Below, piece after piece: positions 1 to 12,199 of a DNA stretch of 64,000 nucleotides (within the stretch, counting starts at the first letter, position 1; each line of letters begins with the position of its first letter). The stretch is from NCBI RefSeq assembly GCF_030867095.1, contig NC_081824.1:168276933-168340932 (forward strand). Reading direction: 5' to 3'. The position numbers were made by a program, and so were the translations under genes. The notes under the pieces were generated by a model, which ran no database searches, was not told the origin of the DNA, and was given only the letters and a program-made list of their open reading frames with translations. Source of the stretch: Alligator mississippiensis (lineage: Eukaryota; Chordata; Crocodylia; Alligatoridae).

Positions 1-1459
1 AGCAAAGAAAGAGCAGATTTCTAGATTTCTTGGAAGGTATTGGCCAGCAGGGAGAAATTGACTGTATGCTTGATTCTGCAGTTCTGCAAACCAGTGAGGA
101 TAGACCTGATCATTTTTTAAAATATTGCATCATTTCAACATACCTATTCCAGTTATGGTGAGAATGGGATCTGACTGCCAAAGTTAATTTGATAAAGCAT
201 CTTGTTTAGAGGCTCATAAGGATCTTTGGAAAAAAACTAGAAATTTATGTTCATTGCTAAATCTCAAATGGGAGTCTTTTCAAGAGTCAGAGTTAAAATC
301 CTCTCCTTGGTTAAAAGCCTTTGCACACCAGTCTTTCCAACTTTAAAGATGTTTATGTTGTTCCTGTTAAACACATCATGTAAGTGTGTCACATCTTAAT
401 AACACAAGGCCACAAAAAGAGGCTCTCAAACCACAGCATGTGTCAAAGGACTGTAGGAATTTCAGGACAAATATTATTATTCATATGTATGATTATAGAA
501 TAACTGGAGAGAGATTCTCTCCCCCAGCACTGATTATGATAAAATTAGCATGTAATAAAACATTTCAGTTTTTAGGGTTTTTTAAATATTCTCTTTTCAG
601 CAAACTGAAGGTATCTAAATAAAATTTAACACTGGATTTCATGAAGAGAAACCTGGCCAGAATTTCACTGTGTCTGCTTGATCACAGTTGATGTTGCGAA
701 AGGAACAGTGTCCCTCTTGAGATGGCACTGGGATCTATAATGAACACAAATGTGTCTTCACTTGGTAGCTGTGTGGGATGGGACTTTCAGAAGTACCCCA
801 TTGACCTGAGAGTGTAAATCACAGCTAAAAATCCCTGGGGCTTATGTACATCCTCAAGTCACTCAGGGGACTTTTGTAAAACCCACCCTTGGATGCTTCT
901 CAGCCTAATTTACATCCTGGCTTGGACTACTTTAGGCACAATGGCTTGAACCATCATTAGGGAGTCTGCTAGAATTGGAGACTTCATACAAAGCTGACAT
1001 GCCAAGCTCTCCTGTGTTGTGAAGTATCAGTTTATAACAACTATATTGGGTGAGATACTGGATTTTAGCTGTTAGACATGCAGTTGATCTTTGGCCCAGT
1101 AGTGCTTTCCCATCAGTGGTGCAGGTCTGGACCTTTTGGTATAAAGCCTGTTCCCTTATTTATGTAACAGGTCCTAACTCTAGTCTTAGGGTATAAACAG
1201 ATACCTCATTTGAAGCAAGTCTGATTGATCCAAGTCACAACCTGGGACAGAAGAAGAGTGGCACAGCTCTTTACACACACTGCCCCTCTGGCAATTAACA
1301 TGGATAAGCTGCAACTACACAGCATTGTCTCAGGAAAAATTGTTGGCACATTTTCTCTCACATATTCCACAAGTACTTGAAGTAGGACAGAGGATCCAAG
1401 GACAGAAGGGCTTTCTCCCAGGATCAATGTGACATTTGTTTTCATTTTTATTCTAATAT
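1..1459. other. Intergenic, nothing recognised
   Basis: AT-rich, no coding pattern. The short open frames (78 and 79 codons) show no family resemblance, no splice context and no conserved composition, so they look like chance. No repeat family was recognised. Confidence 0.5.
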
Positions 1460-1675
1460 TGAAGCTGCAGAATTGATTCTCTTTTTAGAAAAGTAAGAGT
1501 CTTCTGGGTAGACACCTGAGGAGGAACTGAAGTTGATCAAATGGTTCAGTTTGATTCATTTTTGCAACTCCCCTAGCCCCCATCCTTATTCATAGACAGC
1601 ATGGCAATAAGGTATTAAATCAGCAAATGGAGAGGTGCTTACTTTCATCATGCCTGCAAGGAAACAAGTGCATTA
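1460..1675. repeat. Left part of a low-copy repeat shared with 8.3-8.5 kb
   Basis: The stretch from about 1460 to 1675 aligns by eye with about 8290-8515. Shared blocks include cagcatggcaa, agcaaatggagag and caaggaaaca, in the same order and spacing. The copy here is interrupted by the CR1 that follows; matching sequence (attatgggatcagtgtgt) resumes straight after the CR1 tail near 4246. The family is unassigned. Similarity looks like roughly three quarters, judged by eye only. Confidence 0.5.
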
Positions 1676-4247
1676 TTGAAAGTCTTTGTTGAAAGTTTCT
1701 GGGTTAAAGTCAGAGGGGAGAGCAACAAGGGTGATATTGTGGTGGGTGTCTGCTATAGACCACCAGACCAGGAGGATGAGGTAAATGAGGCTGTTTACAT
1801 ACAACTAGCAGAAGTTTCCAGATCACAGGCCCTGGTTCTCATGGGGAACTTCAGTCACCCTGACATCTGGTGAGAGAGCAATACAGCTGTGCACAGGCAA
1901 TCTGGGAAGTTTTTGGAGAGTGTTGGGGACACCTTCCTGGTACAAGTGTTGGAAAAGCCAACTAGGGACCATGCTCTTCTTGACCTGCTGCTCACAAACT
2001 GGGAAGAATTGGTGGGAGATGTAGAAAGGGATGGCATCAGTGGCCATGAGATGATTGAGTTTGGGACCTTGACAAAAGGAAGGAGAGCAACAGATTAAGG
2101 ACCCTGGACTTCAGAAAAGCAGACTTTGACTCACTCAGGGAACTGATGGGCAGGATCCCATGGGAGGCCAGTCTGAGGGGTAAAGAAGCCTAGGACAACT
2201 GGTTGTATTTTAAAGAAACCTTGCTGAGGACACAGGAACCAGCCATCCCAATGTGCAGGAAGAATAGCAAATGTGGCAGGTGACCAGCTTGGCCCAGTAG
2301 AGAAGTATTCAATGAGCTTAAACACAAAAAGGAAGCTTGCAAGAAGTGGAAGCTGGGCAGATGACTAGAGAGGGAGTATAAGAATATTGCTCAGGCATGC
2401 AGGGATGAAATCAGGAAGGACAAAGCACAACTGGAATCACAGGTAGCAAGGGATAAGGTAACAAGAAGGTAACATGAAAGGTAACAAGAAGGGTTTTTAC
2501 AAGTATGTTAGCAACAAGAGAAAGGTCAGGAAAAGTGTGGGTCCCTTACTGAATGGGGGAGGCAGCCTAGTGACAGGTGAAGAGGAAAAGGCTGAAGTAT
2601 TCAATACCTTTTTTACCAGACTACTGCACTGGGCAGCACAGTTTAGGGAGAAGGTGAACAGCTCTCAGTGATGAAAGAACAGGTTAGGGACTATTTAGAA
2701 AAGCTGGACATGTACAAGTCCATGGGGCCAGATGCAATGCACCCAAGGGTGCTGAGGGAGTTGGTTAATGTGATTGCAGAGCTGCTGGTCATTATCTTTG
2801 AAAACTTATGGCAATCGGGGGAGGTACTGGACAATTGGAAATATAGTGTCTATCTTTAAGAAGGGGAAGGAGGAGGATCCAGGGAACTAACCAGTCAGCC
2901 TCACCTCAGTCCCTGAAAAAACATGCAGCAGGTCCTCAGTAAATCCATTTCTAAGCACCTGGTGGAGAAGAAAGTAATCCAGAACAGTCTGCATGGATTT
3001 ACCAAGGGCAAGTCAGGCCTAACCAATCTGATTGCCTTTTATGATGAGATGGCTGGCTCTGTGGATGCAGGGAAAGCAGTGGACATAATATACCTTGACT
3101 TTAGCAAGGCTTTTGATATGGTCTCCTACAGCATTCTTGTAAGCAAGCTAAGAAAGTATGGGTTGGATGAATGGACTGTAAAGTGGATAGAAAGCTGGCT
3201 GGAGCATCAGGCTCAATGGATAGTAATCAATGGTTTGATGGCTAGATGGCAGCTGGTATCAAGCGGAGTCCCCAAGGGTTTGTCCTGGGGCCGATTTTGT
3301 TCAATATCTTCATTAACAATCTGAAAGATGGGATGGAGTGCACCCTCAGCAAGTTTGCAGATGACACCAAGCAGAGGGGAGTAGTAGATACATTGGAGGG
3401 TAGGGCTAGGATTCAGAGCAACCTAGACAAATTGGAGGATTGAACCAAAAGAAATATCATGAGGTTCAATAAGGGCAAGTGCAAAGTCCTGCAGAACAAT
3501 CCCATGCACCGCTACAGGCTTGGGACCAACTGGCTAAGCAGCACCCCTGTAGAAAAGGACCTGGGGATTACAGTGGACATGAGTCAAGCATAAATCAAGC
3601 TAGATACAAATCAACAGTGTGCCCTTGTTGCCAAGAAGGCTAACAGCATAGTGGGCTGCATTAGTAGGAGCATTGCCAACAGATCAAGTAATTATTCCCC
3701 TCTATTCTGCACTGATGAGGCCACATCTGGAGCACTGTGTTCAGTCTTGGGTCCCCCACTACAGAAAGAATGGTAGACAAATTGGAGAGAGTCCAGTGGA
3801 GGGGAACAAAAATGGTGAGGGGCCTGGGGGACATGACTTATGAGGAGAGGCTGAGGGAACTGCGCTTATTGAGTCTGGAGAACCAAAGACTGAGTGGGGA
3901 TTTAATAGCAGCCTTGAAGTACCTGAAGGGTGGTTCCAAAGAGGATGGAGCTGGACTGTTCTCAGTGGTGGCAGATGATAGACCAAGGAGCAGTAGTCTC
4001 AAGTTGCAGCACGGGAAATTTATGTTGGATATTAGGAAAAACTCTCTCACTAGGAGGGCAGTGAAGCACTGGAATGGATTACCTAGAGAGGTGGTGAAAT
4101 TTTCATCCTTGGTGGTTTTTAAGGCCTGGCTCAACAAAGCCCTGGCTGGAATAACCTAGTTAGGGATGGTCCTGCTTTGAGCAGGGGCTTGGACTAGATG
4201 ACCCCCTAAGGTTCCATTCCAACCCTCATTTTCTATGATTCTGCGAT
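1676..4247 (+). mobile_element. CR1 LINE, 5'-truncated, decayed ORF2
   Basis: Non-LTR retrotransposon of the CR1 clade. Broken ORF2 pieces appear in order. The end of the endonuclease domain (GDIVVGVCYRPPDQ, then LMGNFSHPDIW, near 1736-1873) is followed by a reverse transcriptase region with LDMYKSMGPDAMHPRVL (about 2704-2756), HGFTKGKSGLTNL (about 2992-3030), IIYLDFSKAFD (about 3087-3120), and the catalytic FADDTK (about 3353-3370). The CR1 C-terminal thumb-like part (RLRELRLLSLE, about 3844-3885) follows. The 3' end has the typical CR1 tail: ggactagatgaccccctaag, then ttctatgattctgcgattat. The reading frame changes several times, with stops, so it is inactive. The 5' end is truncated within the endonuclease. 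Confidence 0.93.
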
Positions 4248-4250
4248 TAT

Positions 4251-5207
4251 GGGATCAGTGTGTCCACTAAGCCTCCTTCTTTTCCTAAATCCCTGTGCCT
4301 TTTCCTCTCTACAGCATCCCTCCAGTGCCTGCTTCTTCCCTTTTCATACTTTGCTTCTGGTGCTAGTGCCCCAAGGATCACCAAATGGTTTGCCAGGGAT
4401 CTTAGCTTTTCCTTACTTCCTACCACGTAGCTGGGGGCCTGGAAACCCTGACATGAGCCAGAACTCTCCAAGCTTCTGGTCTCTGTACTCTGGACCCTGG
4501 GCAAGACTAGGCTCCATGCAACACAGAGGGGCTCCCTGCCTCCAGGGACCTCTGAGGGAGTAAACTAGGAAGCCTGCTGCTACATCTAGGGGGAGGGGGG
4601 AAATTAAACCAACAAGAGATAGATTTTTCTGAAGCTAAACTATTTGGGAGCTTTCTTTGCCATGGGAAAAATCACAATTTCCAGCTTTCATTCAAATCAA
4701 TTAGGAAATTTTCCAAATATCAGCCTTTTCTTTGCAATACTCTGATGTGCTTCCAGCTTGTCTTTAGGCTTATCTGACATGTGCATGGACAAGCAGGCAC
4801 ATCTTAAGGACAACAATGGTGCCTTACCCTGTAGTTTTGGTGAACGAGAATCCGAAGTGAGGAAAGCCCCTTTCTTGCAGTGCCTGTTCTTACTGGTCCT
4901 GGGGGGTATCAGCTTTCTGAGTAGGTGGTCAGAAATTCCCAAACAACCAAACTCAAGGGGCCTAGCTACAAACAACTCAATTAATAGCTGCAAGAGGCAC
5001 GTAAAGGGAAATGAAACTGCCTTATGTTGCGGTTTAGCTTAGCCAGCCAGATATGCTACAGTTTATGGTTTAGTCAGGGGACATAAAAAAAAACTTTTTT
5101 CTATAGCACACTTACAACCTTTCCCTTATCTGATGTGACCTTGCTCAGACTCTTTCTGTGTTGTTCCCCTCTTCATTGCTAGTCAATGGTGCCTAAGATC
5201 TTCAAGA
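4251..5207. other. Intergenic, nothing recognised
   Basis: Unique-looking DNA between a CR1 and a small hAT element. Overlapping open frames of 85-104 codons on both strands have no recognisable domain. The first few bases continue the low-copy repeat that the CR1 interrupted. Confidence 0.45.
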
Positions 5208-5424
5208 TCTTAATGCAGGGGTTCTTAAATCATGTGTCGCAACCTCCCGGGGGGTCGTGAGCAACTTAAAAGGGGGCCACAAACTTCCCAGGGGTATGCA
5301 TGGCGGCACGGGGAAGCGGTGTGGAGTGGTAGATGGCGGCGGCTGTGAGCTCCCCGTCCTCCGCTGCCGCCATCCAGCATTAGGGGTCATGGTATCACAG
5401 AGTCTGAGAACCTCTGTCTTAATG
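5208..5424. mobile_element. Non-autonomous hAT element with perfect 8-bp target duplication
   Basis: A 201-bp element (5216-5416) starts caggggttcttaa and ends ctgagaacctctg, imperfect terminal inverted repeats of the hAT type. It is flanked by identical 8-bp direct repeats, tcttaatg, at 5208-5215 and 5417-5424. It has no coding capacity and is GC-rich inside. The intact duplication and hAT-type ends make this a confident call at superfamily level. Confidence 0.88.
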
Positions 5425-6423
5425 TGTTCATTAAATCAAGGCCTCATAAAGGTGCTTTCCCAGATACTCCCAATGAGGAGGCTCATCGCCAACCGTGTTT
5501 TAAATCCTTTGGCCCCTGGGTGAATAAGGTGGGTCTTCCCTCCTACCTCCTTTTTCTCCTGCTGCCCTGCCCCCTGCAAGCTGTCTTTTATTTCTCTACA
5601 TGTTTCATTGGAGGTCCAGAGAGACACACACAGAAACCTCCATGCTGCCTCCACAGCAGCTCCCTCATGCCCTCTAGGTTATGATCTCTGGTTGAGATGC
5701 TTTCTTTGCTAATGAAATACATGGGGTTCCACACCTCACAGCCTAATTCTACCCTAAGCCACAGGAGTTATGAGCAGAGTGGTTTTCATCAGGCAGTGAC
5801 GGCTCCTCCCATGCACGTGGAGCAGAACGCCAAGGAGGAACATGCCCACACAGAGCAGAGTAGGGTTGTACTGACCTGAGCTCATGACACCTGCACTCAA
5901 TAGAATCAGGATGGGACCTTTTGCCCTTAGGGCAATTCCCTACTCCATGCCAGCCACTGGCAGTGAAACTACTTGGGCTCTGCTATGCTGTGAGGAGGTG
6001 TGAAGTGAGGGGGCTCTGTGAATACTACTCACTCATCTATTTAGGAGCAAAGATCCAGAAGCTTCTCCTTGCCACAGCTCCATGCAGAGATGCTCTTTGA
6101 TGGGTCTTCAAGCTTCCTCCAGAAATGAGTCTGTGGCCCAGCATAGAGAATGTCTTCTTTTTTTTCCCCCAGCTAAGGTGCAGTCATCCAGTGCCTGGCC
6201 CAGCCTGGAGGTTAAACAAGCATCATTCCCTTCACTGAGCATGAATAATTAGTTAAAACTAGAACTGCTGCATTTGGGGAGTTCAGCCCAGTGGAGGAGT
6301 CCATGTGATCACATTCCTCTACCAGTCACCTCAGTCAGCGCTCACCTGGAAAGAAGTGGCAGTTCATGTGATTCCCTACTGCCACTAGAAAAAGGGGGAG
6401 CAATGTACTTGGAAACAATGTTT
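5425..6423. other. Intergenic, nothing recognised
   Basis: No repeat or coding signal was recognised. Short open frames near 5424-5880 lack any family similarity. Confidence 0.4.
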
Positions 6424-7700
6424 CATAGATTTCATTGACCATAGGGCTGGAAGGGACCTCGGAAGATCGAGTCCAGCCCCCTGCCGTGCCCATAAGGTCT
6501 GTTTTCCTGACCTCTGATCATGTGCGTGGCTCTCCTCTGCACTCTCTCAAGCTTCTCTCAAGCTCGGCCTCTGGACTCCAAGGCCAAGTACAACGGGAGA
6601 ATGACATCCTGGGGTTCGATTGAGAAACATCTATGGATGCAAGCCAGCATTTTCTCACTTTACTAGCTGCAGCATCACATTGAAGGCTCGTGTTCATCTT
6701 GTGGTCAATCATGAGCCCCAAGTCCTTTTTGTCCATAGTGCTAGCTAGCATAGCACTGCCAAGCCTATAAGCATGCTGCAGGTTTGTCTTCCCAAGGTGG
6801 AGAACCTTGCATTTTTCAGTGTTAAACACCATCAGGTTCTTGTCCGCCCATTTCCTGAGCCTGTCAAGGTCAGCCTGGATCGCCCTCCTGTCCTCAGGCA
6901 TGGACATTTTACCCCAAAGTTTGGTGTCATCAGCAAACTTGGCCAGTCTGCTTCTGACGCCAATGTCCACATCATCAATGAAGATGTTGAATAGTAAAGC
7001 CCAAAGGAAAGAGCCTTGAGGAACCCCACTGGTCTATGGGCACCACAACGATTGACTTCCGTCAACCACCACCTCTGGGTCCGACCATGGAGCCAATTCC
7101 CCAGCCAGCAGATCGTGATGAGGCCAAGGCCGCAGTTAACCAGTTTTGCTAAGAGGTGATCATGGGTTACCAGATCAAAGCCTTTTTTAAAGTCAAGATA
7201 TGTGACATCAATCTCTTCTCCCTTGTTCAGGTGATAGGTCACCTGGTCATAAGAGGAAATAAGATTGGTCAAGCAAGACCTACCCTTAACAAACCCATGC
7301 TGGGTATCCCTCAGGATGTTGCCATCAGCCAGTCCGTTAAGAATGGCCTCTTTGATAATCTTTTCTAAGACCTTCCCCAGGATAGAGGTCAGGCTGATGG
7401 GCCTGTAGTTTGCCGGATCTACTTTCCTCCCCTTCTTGAAGATAGGCACCACATTGGCCTTCTTCCAATCTTCAGGCACTTCACCAGAGTGCCCGGAGTT
7501 CTCAAAGATCCATGCCAGGGGCTGGGCTATGATACTGGCCAGCTCCTTGAGTACCCTGGGGTGTAAACTGTCAGGGCCAGCTGACTTGAAGGTATCCAGC
7601 CTCTCAAGGTGTTCCTTCACGAGGTCAGCATTGATGGAGAGTAAGGAATCTCCCTCACCCAGGCCTTCCCGTCCCATAATGGGCAGGGGTGGCCCATGGG
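6424..7700 (-). mobile_element. CR1 LINE, 5'-truncated, minus strand
   Basis: Second CR1, opposite in orientation to the first. A 281-codon open frame (7677-6832) reads through reverse transcriptase blocks: FKSAGPDSLHPRVLKELA, VVPIFKKGRKVDPANYRPIS, HGFVKGRSCLTNLISSYD, IDVTYLDFKKGFD. The frame then shifts into 6970-6518, which carries the catalytic FADDTK motif and NLMVFNTEKCKVLHLGK. The 3' end at about 6424 has the CR1 tail in reverse (gggctggaagggacctcgga on the plus strand). It is truncated 5' of the reverse transcriptase. One long frame with only a few breaks suggests it is younger than the plus-strand copy. Confidence 0.93.
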
Positions 7701-8279
7701 ACTGATGAAAAACCTGTAACCAGATGCTTCTGCAGGGTCTCTACACAGGGATGTACTAGTGGGTGCTACTCAGATGGTGGAGACGTCTCATAACAATAAC
7801 TGTGTGCATGCTCATGCACTCATGTTCCCTCTATGTTTCTGAACTATCTGAGGTTACAGTTATAAAAAGATCCTTGGTTTTCCTTCCAGCAGCTCCTCAA
7901 ACAAAGTTTCAGTTGGGATCCTGAAGAAGAAGGGGTGTAAGGAGGTTGCATAAATACACAGGGGCCAGGTCCTAGACCAGGTTACAGCAGAGAAGCCTTA
8001 ATTGTTGTCTTCTAGAGTCCTCTACATAGTCCCACTTTTGGGACAATTTACAAGCAATACATGGTGTGCTTAGACCATGTCTACGGTGTGTCAGGAAGGT
8101 AACCATAATACTGGTAGACTGCAACATAACACCCTAGAGGGGGTGGAATGAATCTTTCAAGATGTAGTCCGTTAAGAGTGTGACCTTCATGCCTGTTGGC
8201 ATATGAAATAAAGTGGCTGGAAGATTTCTGAAGTCTCTTAGTGCTCTCAAAATAGTTAGCCAGGGCACTCTTAGCACCT
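7701..8279. other. Intergenic, nothing recognised
   Basis: No gene or named repeat could be supported. The text is unlike the flanking CR1. Confidence 0.4.
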
Positions 8280-8525
8280 AAAGTTTTAAGTTCTGATAGG
8301 CCAATGTGAATGTGAGACCTAGAGAAGTAATAGTCTCCTCACTAGAGGCCTGAAAATTAATAGAGAATGATCAAGCCATTCAATCCGATTTACTTTTGCA
8401 ACTTCCTTACTCTCCTATCCATATTCAGGGACAGCATGGCAACAATGTATTAAAATAGCAAATGGAGAGAGGCTGGTTCTCATCAGCTATACAAGGAAAC
8501 AGTTGCTTTATGGGACTGGTGTGTA
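8280..8525. repeat. Uninterrupted copy of the 1.5-kb repeat (CR1-free)
   Basis: Paralogue of 1460-1675 plus about 4246-4262. Where the first copy contains the CR1, this copy reads straight through (ttgctttatgggactggtg). The family is unknown and there is no coding potential. Confidence 0.5.
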
Positions 8526-9796
8526 CAGCACAAGGTTCATCCCATAACTCCACATATGAGCAGTCAAGGGCAAGCAAGTAGTGTATCTATTAGATATGAG
8601 AGACTTTTGAAGGAAGTCAGTGTAACAGATGGGTCCTTAACCCTATGGTGGGAGTACTCAGGCATAGATTTATTTGCAACCTGACAAAACATAAAGTTGT
8701 CACACACTGCTAGGCAAAAGAGCAAGCAGAGATAACACAGACATACCCAGAGAGATCCTGAAAAATCTTATCTATCAGAAATACAGAAGGTACGGATTAA
8801 GGTTAGATAGCTCTCAGCTAGAAGAGGTTATAGTTTCAGGTGGACCTTATTTGTGAGAAATGGGACAGACAGATCCACACCTGCTGGTGATTCAGCTCAT
8901 TCTACAATACTTCACGTACAATTGCCAGGCCTTTTCAGTTCTCCTTGAACATGCATATAGCAGCTACTCTTGCCCACCATAAGTTGATAGATCATATCTT
9001 TGCACATAATAGAGTTAACATTTATCAACGGACTTGCCAAAACATGTCTAACAGGAGAGAACCTGGTACCATCATGAGATCCTAATTTAGGTATTATGGC
9101 CACGTTCACATGAGTGTGGACATTTGTTTCCCCCGGGGACAAGTAGCAGCAGCACACCCTGTACTGCCACTAGTTGTCCCCAGAGAATGTATGTGTCATG
9201 CACCCTCTGGCACAGCAGGTTATTTCAGATGGGGTAGGGGAGGCTGGGGCCAGCACTGTGCTGACACCAGCAGCCTTAACTGGGGTCCTGAGGACTTCCT
9301 GGAGCTGCAGCTGTGATTATCCTGCTGCTCAGAGCCTGGCTGGCAGCCAAAGCATGGCTCCGGATGGCCAGGCTCCATTTCTGAGCGCTGTGCACTGCCC
9401 CTGCCACTCCGCTTTTTTTTTTTTATTATGGGTTTTTTTGACCCCTGGATATCCAGGCATCAAAAAAAAAATAAAAAAAATCCATGCTATCTTATCTTGC
9501 AGCAAATAGAACAGCTATATGGGCAGCATGTGGCACTACAGACGTGCCTTTAAGCCTAAAGCAGGTAGGTCTCTGTTCCACCTCTCCATTCAAACTACTT
9601 TCACAGCAGCTGCAACAAGAGTGGGGCAAACAAATGAACTGTCTGCCCTCCTTGGCAATCCTCTGTTTATTCTCGCTTCTACAAGGAGAGTGGTGTTCAG
9701 TCCTAATCCTAGATTCCTTCCCAAAATGGTATCTAACTTTTCATCCCTTACTAGCAGTCTTAGAGTGATACTAGAGCCATAATGGTGTAGACATTA
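8526..9796. other. Intergenic; GC-rich block near 9.1-9.4 kb
   Basis: No gene was found. A GC-rich block at about 9100-9400 followed by poly-T and poly-A tracts (9411-9424, 9462-9480) resembles the inside of a small non-autonomous transposon, but no clear inverted ends were found. Open frames on both strands through the block (68-111 codons) follow base composition. Confidence 0.35.
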
Positions 9797-9905
9797 TGCA
9801 AAAGACAAGGATTTCTTAAAGGGTGATCTCTTTTACTGGACCAACTGTATAGTTGAGGTAGAGTTAGACAAGCTTTCAAATGCAAGACATTCTTCTTCAG
9901 GTCTC
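9797..9905. repeat. Interspersed repeat of the 'gaccaac...caagctttc' type
   Basis: Contains agggtgatctcttttactgg, accaactgtatagttg and agacaagctttcaaa, then a cttcttcagg segment. The same word order, in variant form, occurs at 20.2-20.4 kb, 44.8-45.1 kb and 46.2 kb. It is a dispersed sauropsid family that I cannot name with confidence. Confidence 0.5.
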
Positions 9906-10178
9906 TTTCCTACTGATCCAATCTTTAATGTGCCAGTACTTTTTCCTGAGGTCCCATTTTCACACTGGCATGTCAGAGTGAGGTGTGAGGATGGGAAATG
10001 CTTAGGCAACACTGGCAAAAGGAACAGAGATTTAGATGTGGGGGTGGGGAAGGAAAGCAAATATTGATTGCACATTTCTGAGAGACAATGGTCTCCAGCA
10101 GACTCTTGAGAAAGCCTCTCTGAAAATGATCTGGGGAACTTGGAGGAGCCAACAGGAGGAGGAAAAGGAAAAGACACT

Positions 10179-10282
10179 GGGCAGCTTTTCAAAAGAGCTC
10201 TGCCTTCAGCACGCACCCCAAATGACAAATGCATTTGCCCATTTGTCTAAATGGGTGCGCATGACTTTTGAAAAGCTGGCCC
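10179..10282. mobile_element. Small foldback MITE
   Basis: About 104 bp bounded by inverted repeats: gggcagcttttcaaaag on the left and cttttgaaaagctggccc on the right. No coding capacity. It looks like the short 'gggccag-ttttcaaaag' elements common in non-avian sauropsids. The superfamily is not determinable from this copy. Confidence 0.6.
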
Positions 10283-11637
10283 TAAAAATTAAAAGCATAA
10301 GCAAAAGGCTGCTATGGGTACTAGATGGGATTTGGCCAAAAAAAATTGGCTTTTCTAGCTGGTGAGTCAATGCTGCGAAGTTTAGAAGGGTGATCTCGGC
10401 ATTTCATGCAGATGTGGAAATGAGTTGTGGGGCCAAAATCTGCCCGTGACACAGACACAATGACTTGCCTTTTTCTGTTCTGGTTGGACAGCAATGTTTT
10501 CCTGTTTTCTTAACTTTATTTTTCTCTCTGCTGTTTTGAGAAAGATCCAAATGGACAAGAAGGAAAATTAACTGACAACAAAGGGGACACAATGGCACTG
10601 CCATTGCTCAGTCCTGTGAAAAGCACAGAGTAAAAGAGAAAAACATATTTTCCTTCTTAAGCTTGTTTTGTTACAGAGCTCAGAGGCTCTACTTGTTGTT
10701 TGGTCAAAGGAGGGAAAATTGTTTACTGGCTCTTAGCCAGCAAAAAAACACTTAGGAACTATGTGCAATTTCTTTTCGGCTCCCTGTGTGCCTTTACAAG
10801 GGCACAACCTGAAGCAAAGGCATGCACTCATGCCACTCTCACAAGCTGTTATGCTAAGAGCAGAGGCAGGGTGATAAAAGGTGCACGTCCACTTTGTGGC
10901 GATGCTCTTTGTCAGTCACGCTGATTTGATCTATCCTGACAGCTTTCTTCTGTGAACCATGGAGCAGTTGGTGCAATCCGTGGAAAGCTGGCTAGTCACA
11001 GGCTCCCACCTTGTTTGCAAGTGCTAAAGACATGAAGGGTGGGATTCAGTTTCCTCTTTGCGCATCTAAATGTAAGTTTTCCTAACTGTGTAAGTGCTTT
11101 TTGGCACTTACACGTACAAACTGATTCAACTTCCCTCATCCCACTTTGGATGAAGTGAGCCCATAGACTGAGCCCATGCTAAGCACAGACCAGACAGGTA
11201 TGTAGCTGGATGCATGTGCTCACTCTGACGTTCAGAATGTAGTCAGCACCAACAGCTGAGTGGTTAGGGCACGTGCCTAATGCATTTGACTTCCCAGCAC
11301 AGCACTCTCATTACTGTGCTACCAGTCAGCTGCCACTCAGGATGCAAACCCTGCTTGTTATACCGCTGCAAGTTTTGACTAGGCTCAATCAGGACCACCT
11401 CAAGTGAAACGTATGTTTGCAGCCTGAGAGGCTAAAACAGCTGGGTAGATGGGTAGAAGAAAATCACAATTTAGACACACAAATGGAATTTCACCTTAGG
11501 TCTCTTAAAAATACATACCAAAATTCCCTCGGCAATGTTTTTTCCTCCCTCCTATTCCAGCCTGTCAGCTCAGAAACAATGATATGGCAGAATGAAGTCT
11601 TGCAATACATTCATTTTCTAGCATTCAGCTACGACTT
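10283..11637. other. Intergenic; one short hairpin
   Basis: No gene was recognised. A perfect 8-bp stem (gtaagtgc / gcacttac, 11090-11111) sits in a segment that may be another tiny foldback element (about 11040-11150). Confidence 0.35.
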
Positions 11638-12103
11638 ATTGGGTGCATCTACATGTGTGCTTTACAATGGAGTTAACTAATTAGCTCTACAGTAAAGCAT
11701 CAAGTGTTTTCACATGTGCCTATATTAGGGTGCAGTAAATTAATTAACTCTGTTGTAGTACTGTCCAGGACAAGTACTCTCCTACAGCAGAGTAATTAAT
11801 TATGTGCACTCAAACTCACACGTAGACTGTGACTTGAACTGGCTGAGGCATGAAGGCGCTACAGCATGGGGACTGCCTGCTGCTTAGCCTTGCACTGTAG
11901 CACCCTCGTGCCCCAGCGCCGCAACCCAGAGCCTGGGGATGACCCACCCAGGTTTTCTGCCAGCCCAGGGCTGCTTTACTCCAGCTTGAATTGCTGCAGT
12001 CCCAGGTTCACGTGAAGACACTGTGCCTGGGAAGTGGCTGACTGACATGAGCTGCACCAGAGTTTATTCAAGTGCATTAATAGCACATGCAGATGTGCCC
12101 ATT
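11638..12103. mobile_element. Non-autonomous DNA transposon with 3-bp duplication (copy 1 of 2)
   Basis: A 460-bp element (11641-12100) with imperfect inverted ends, gggtgcatctacatgtg and the reverse complement of cacatgcagatgtgccc. It is flanked by att on each side. Inside it shares tagcaccctcgtgccccagc with the element at 38.1-38.6 kb, in the same orientation. The 3-bp duplication is reminiscent of PIF/Harbinger elements, although neither copy has the usual TWA target. Confidence 0.65.
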
Positions 12104-12199
12104 GTCTTAGATGTACAACACCTGTAATTTCCAAATGATTGCTGATACAAGTACTATGACCAGGCCCAAGACTGCTTTGCTTTCTTGAGCAGAGGTGGT

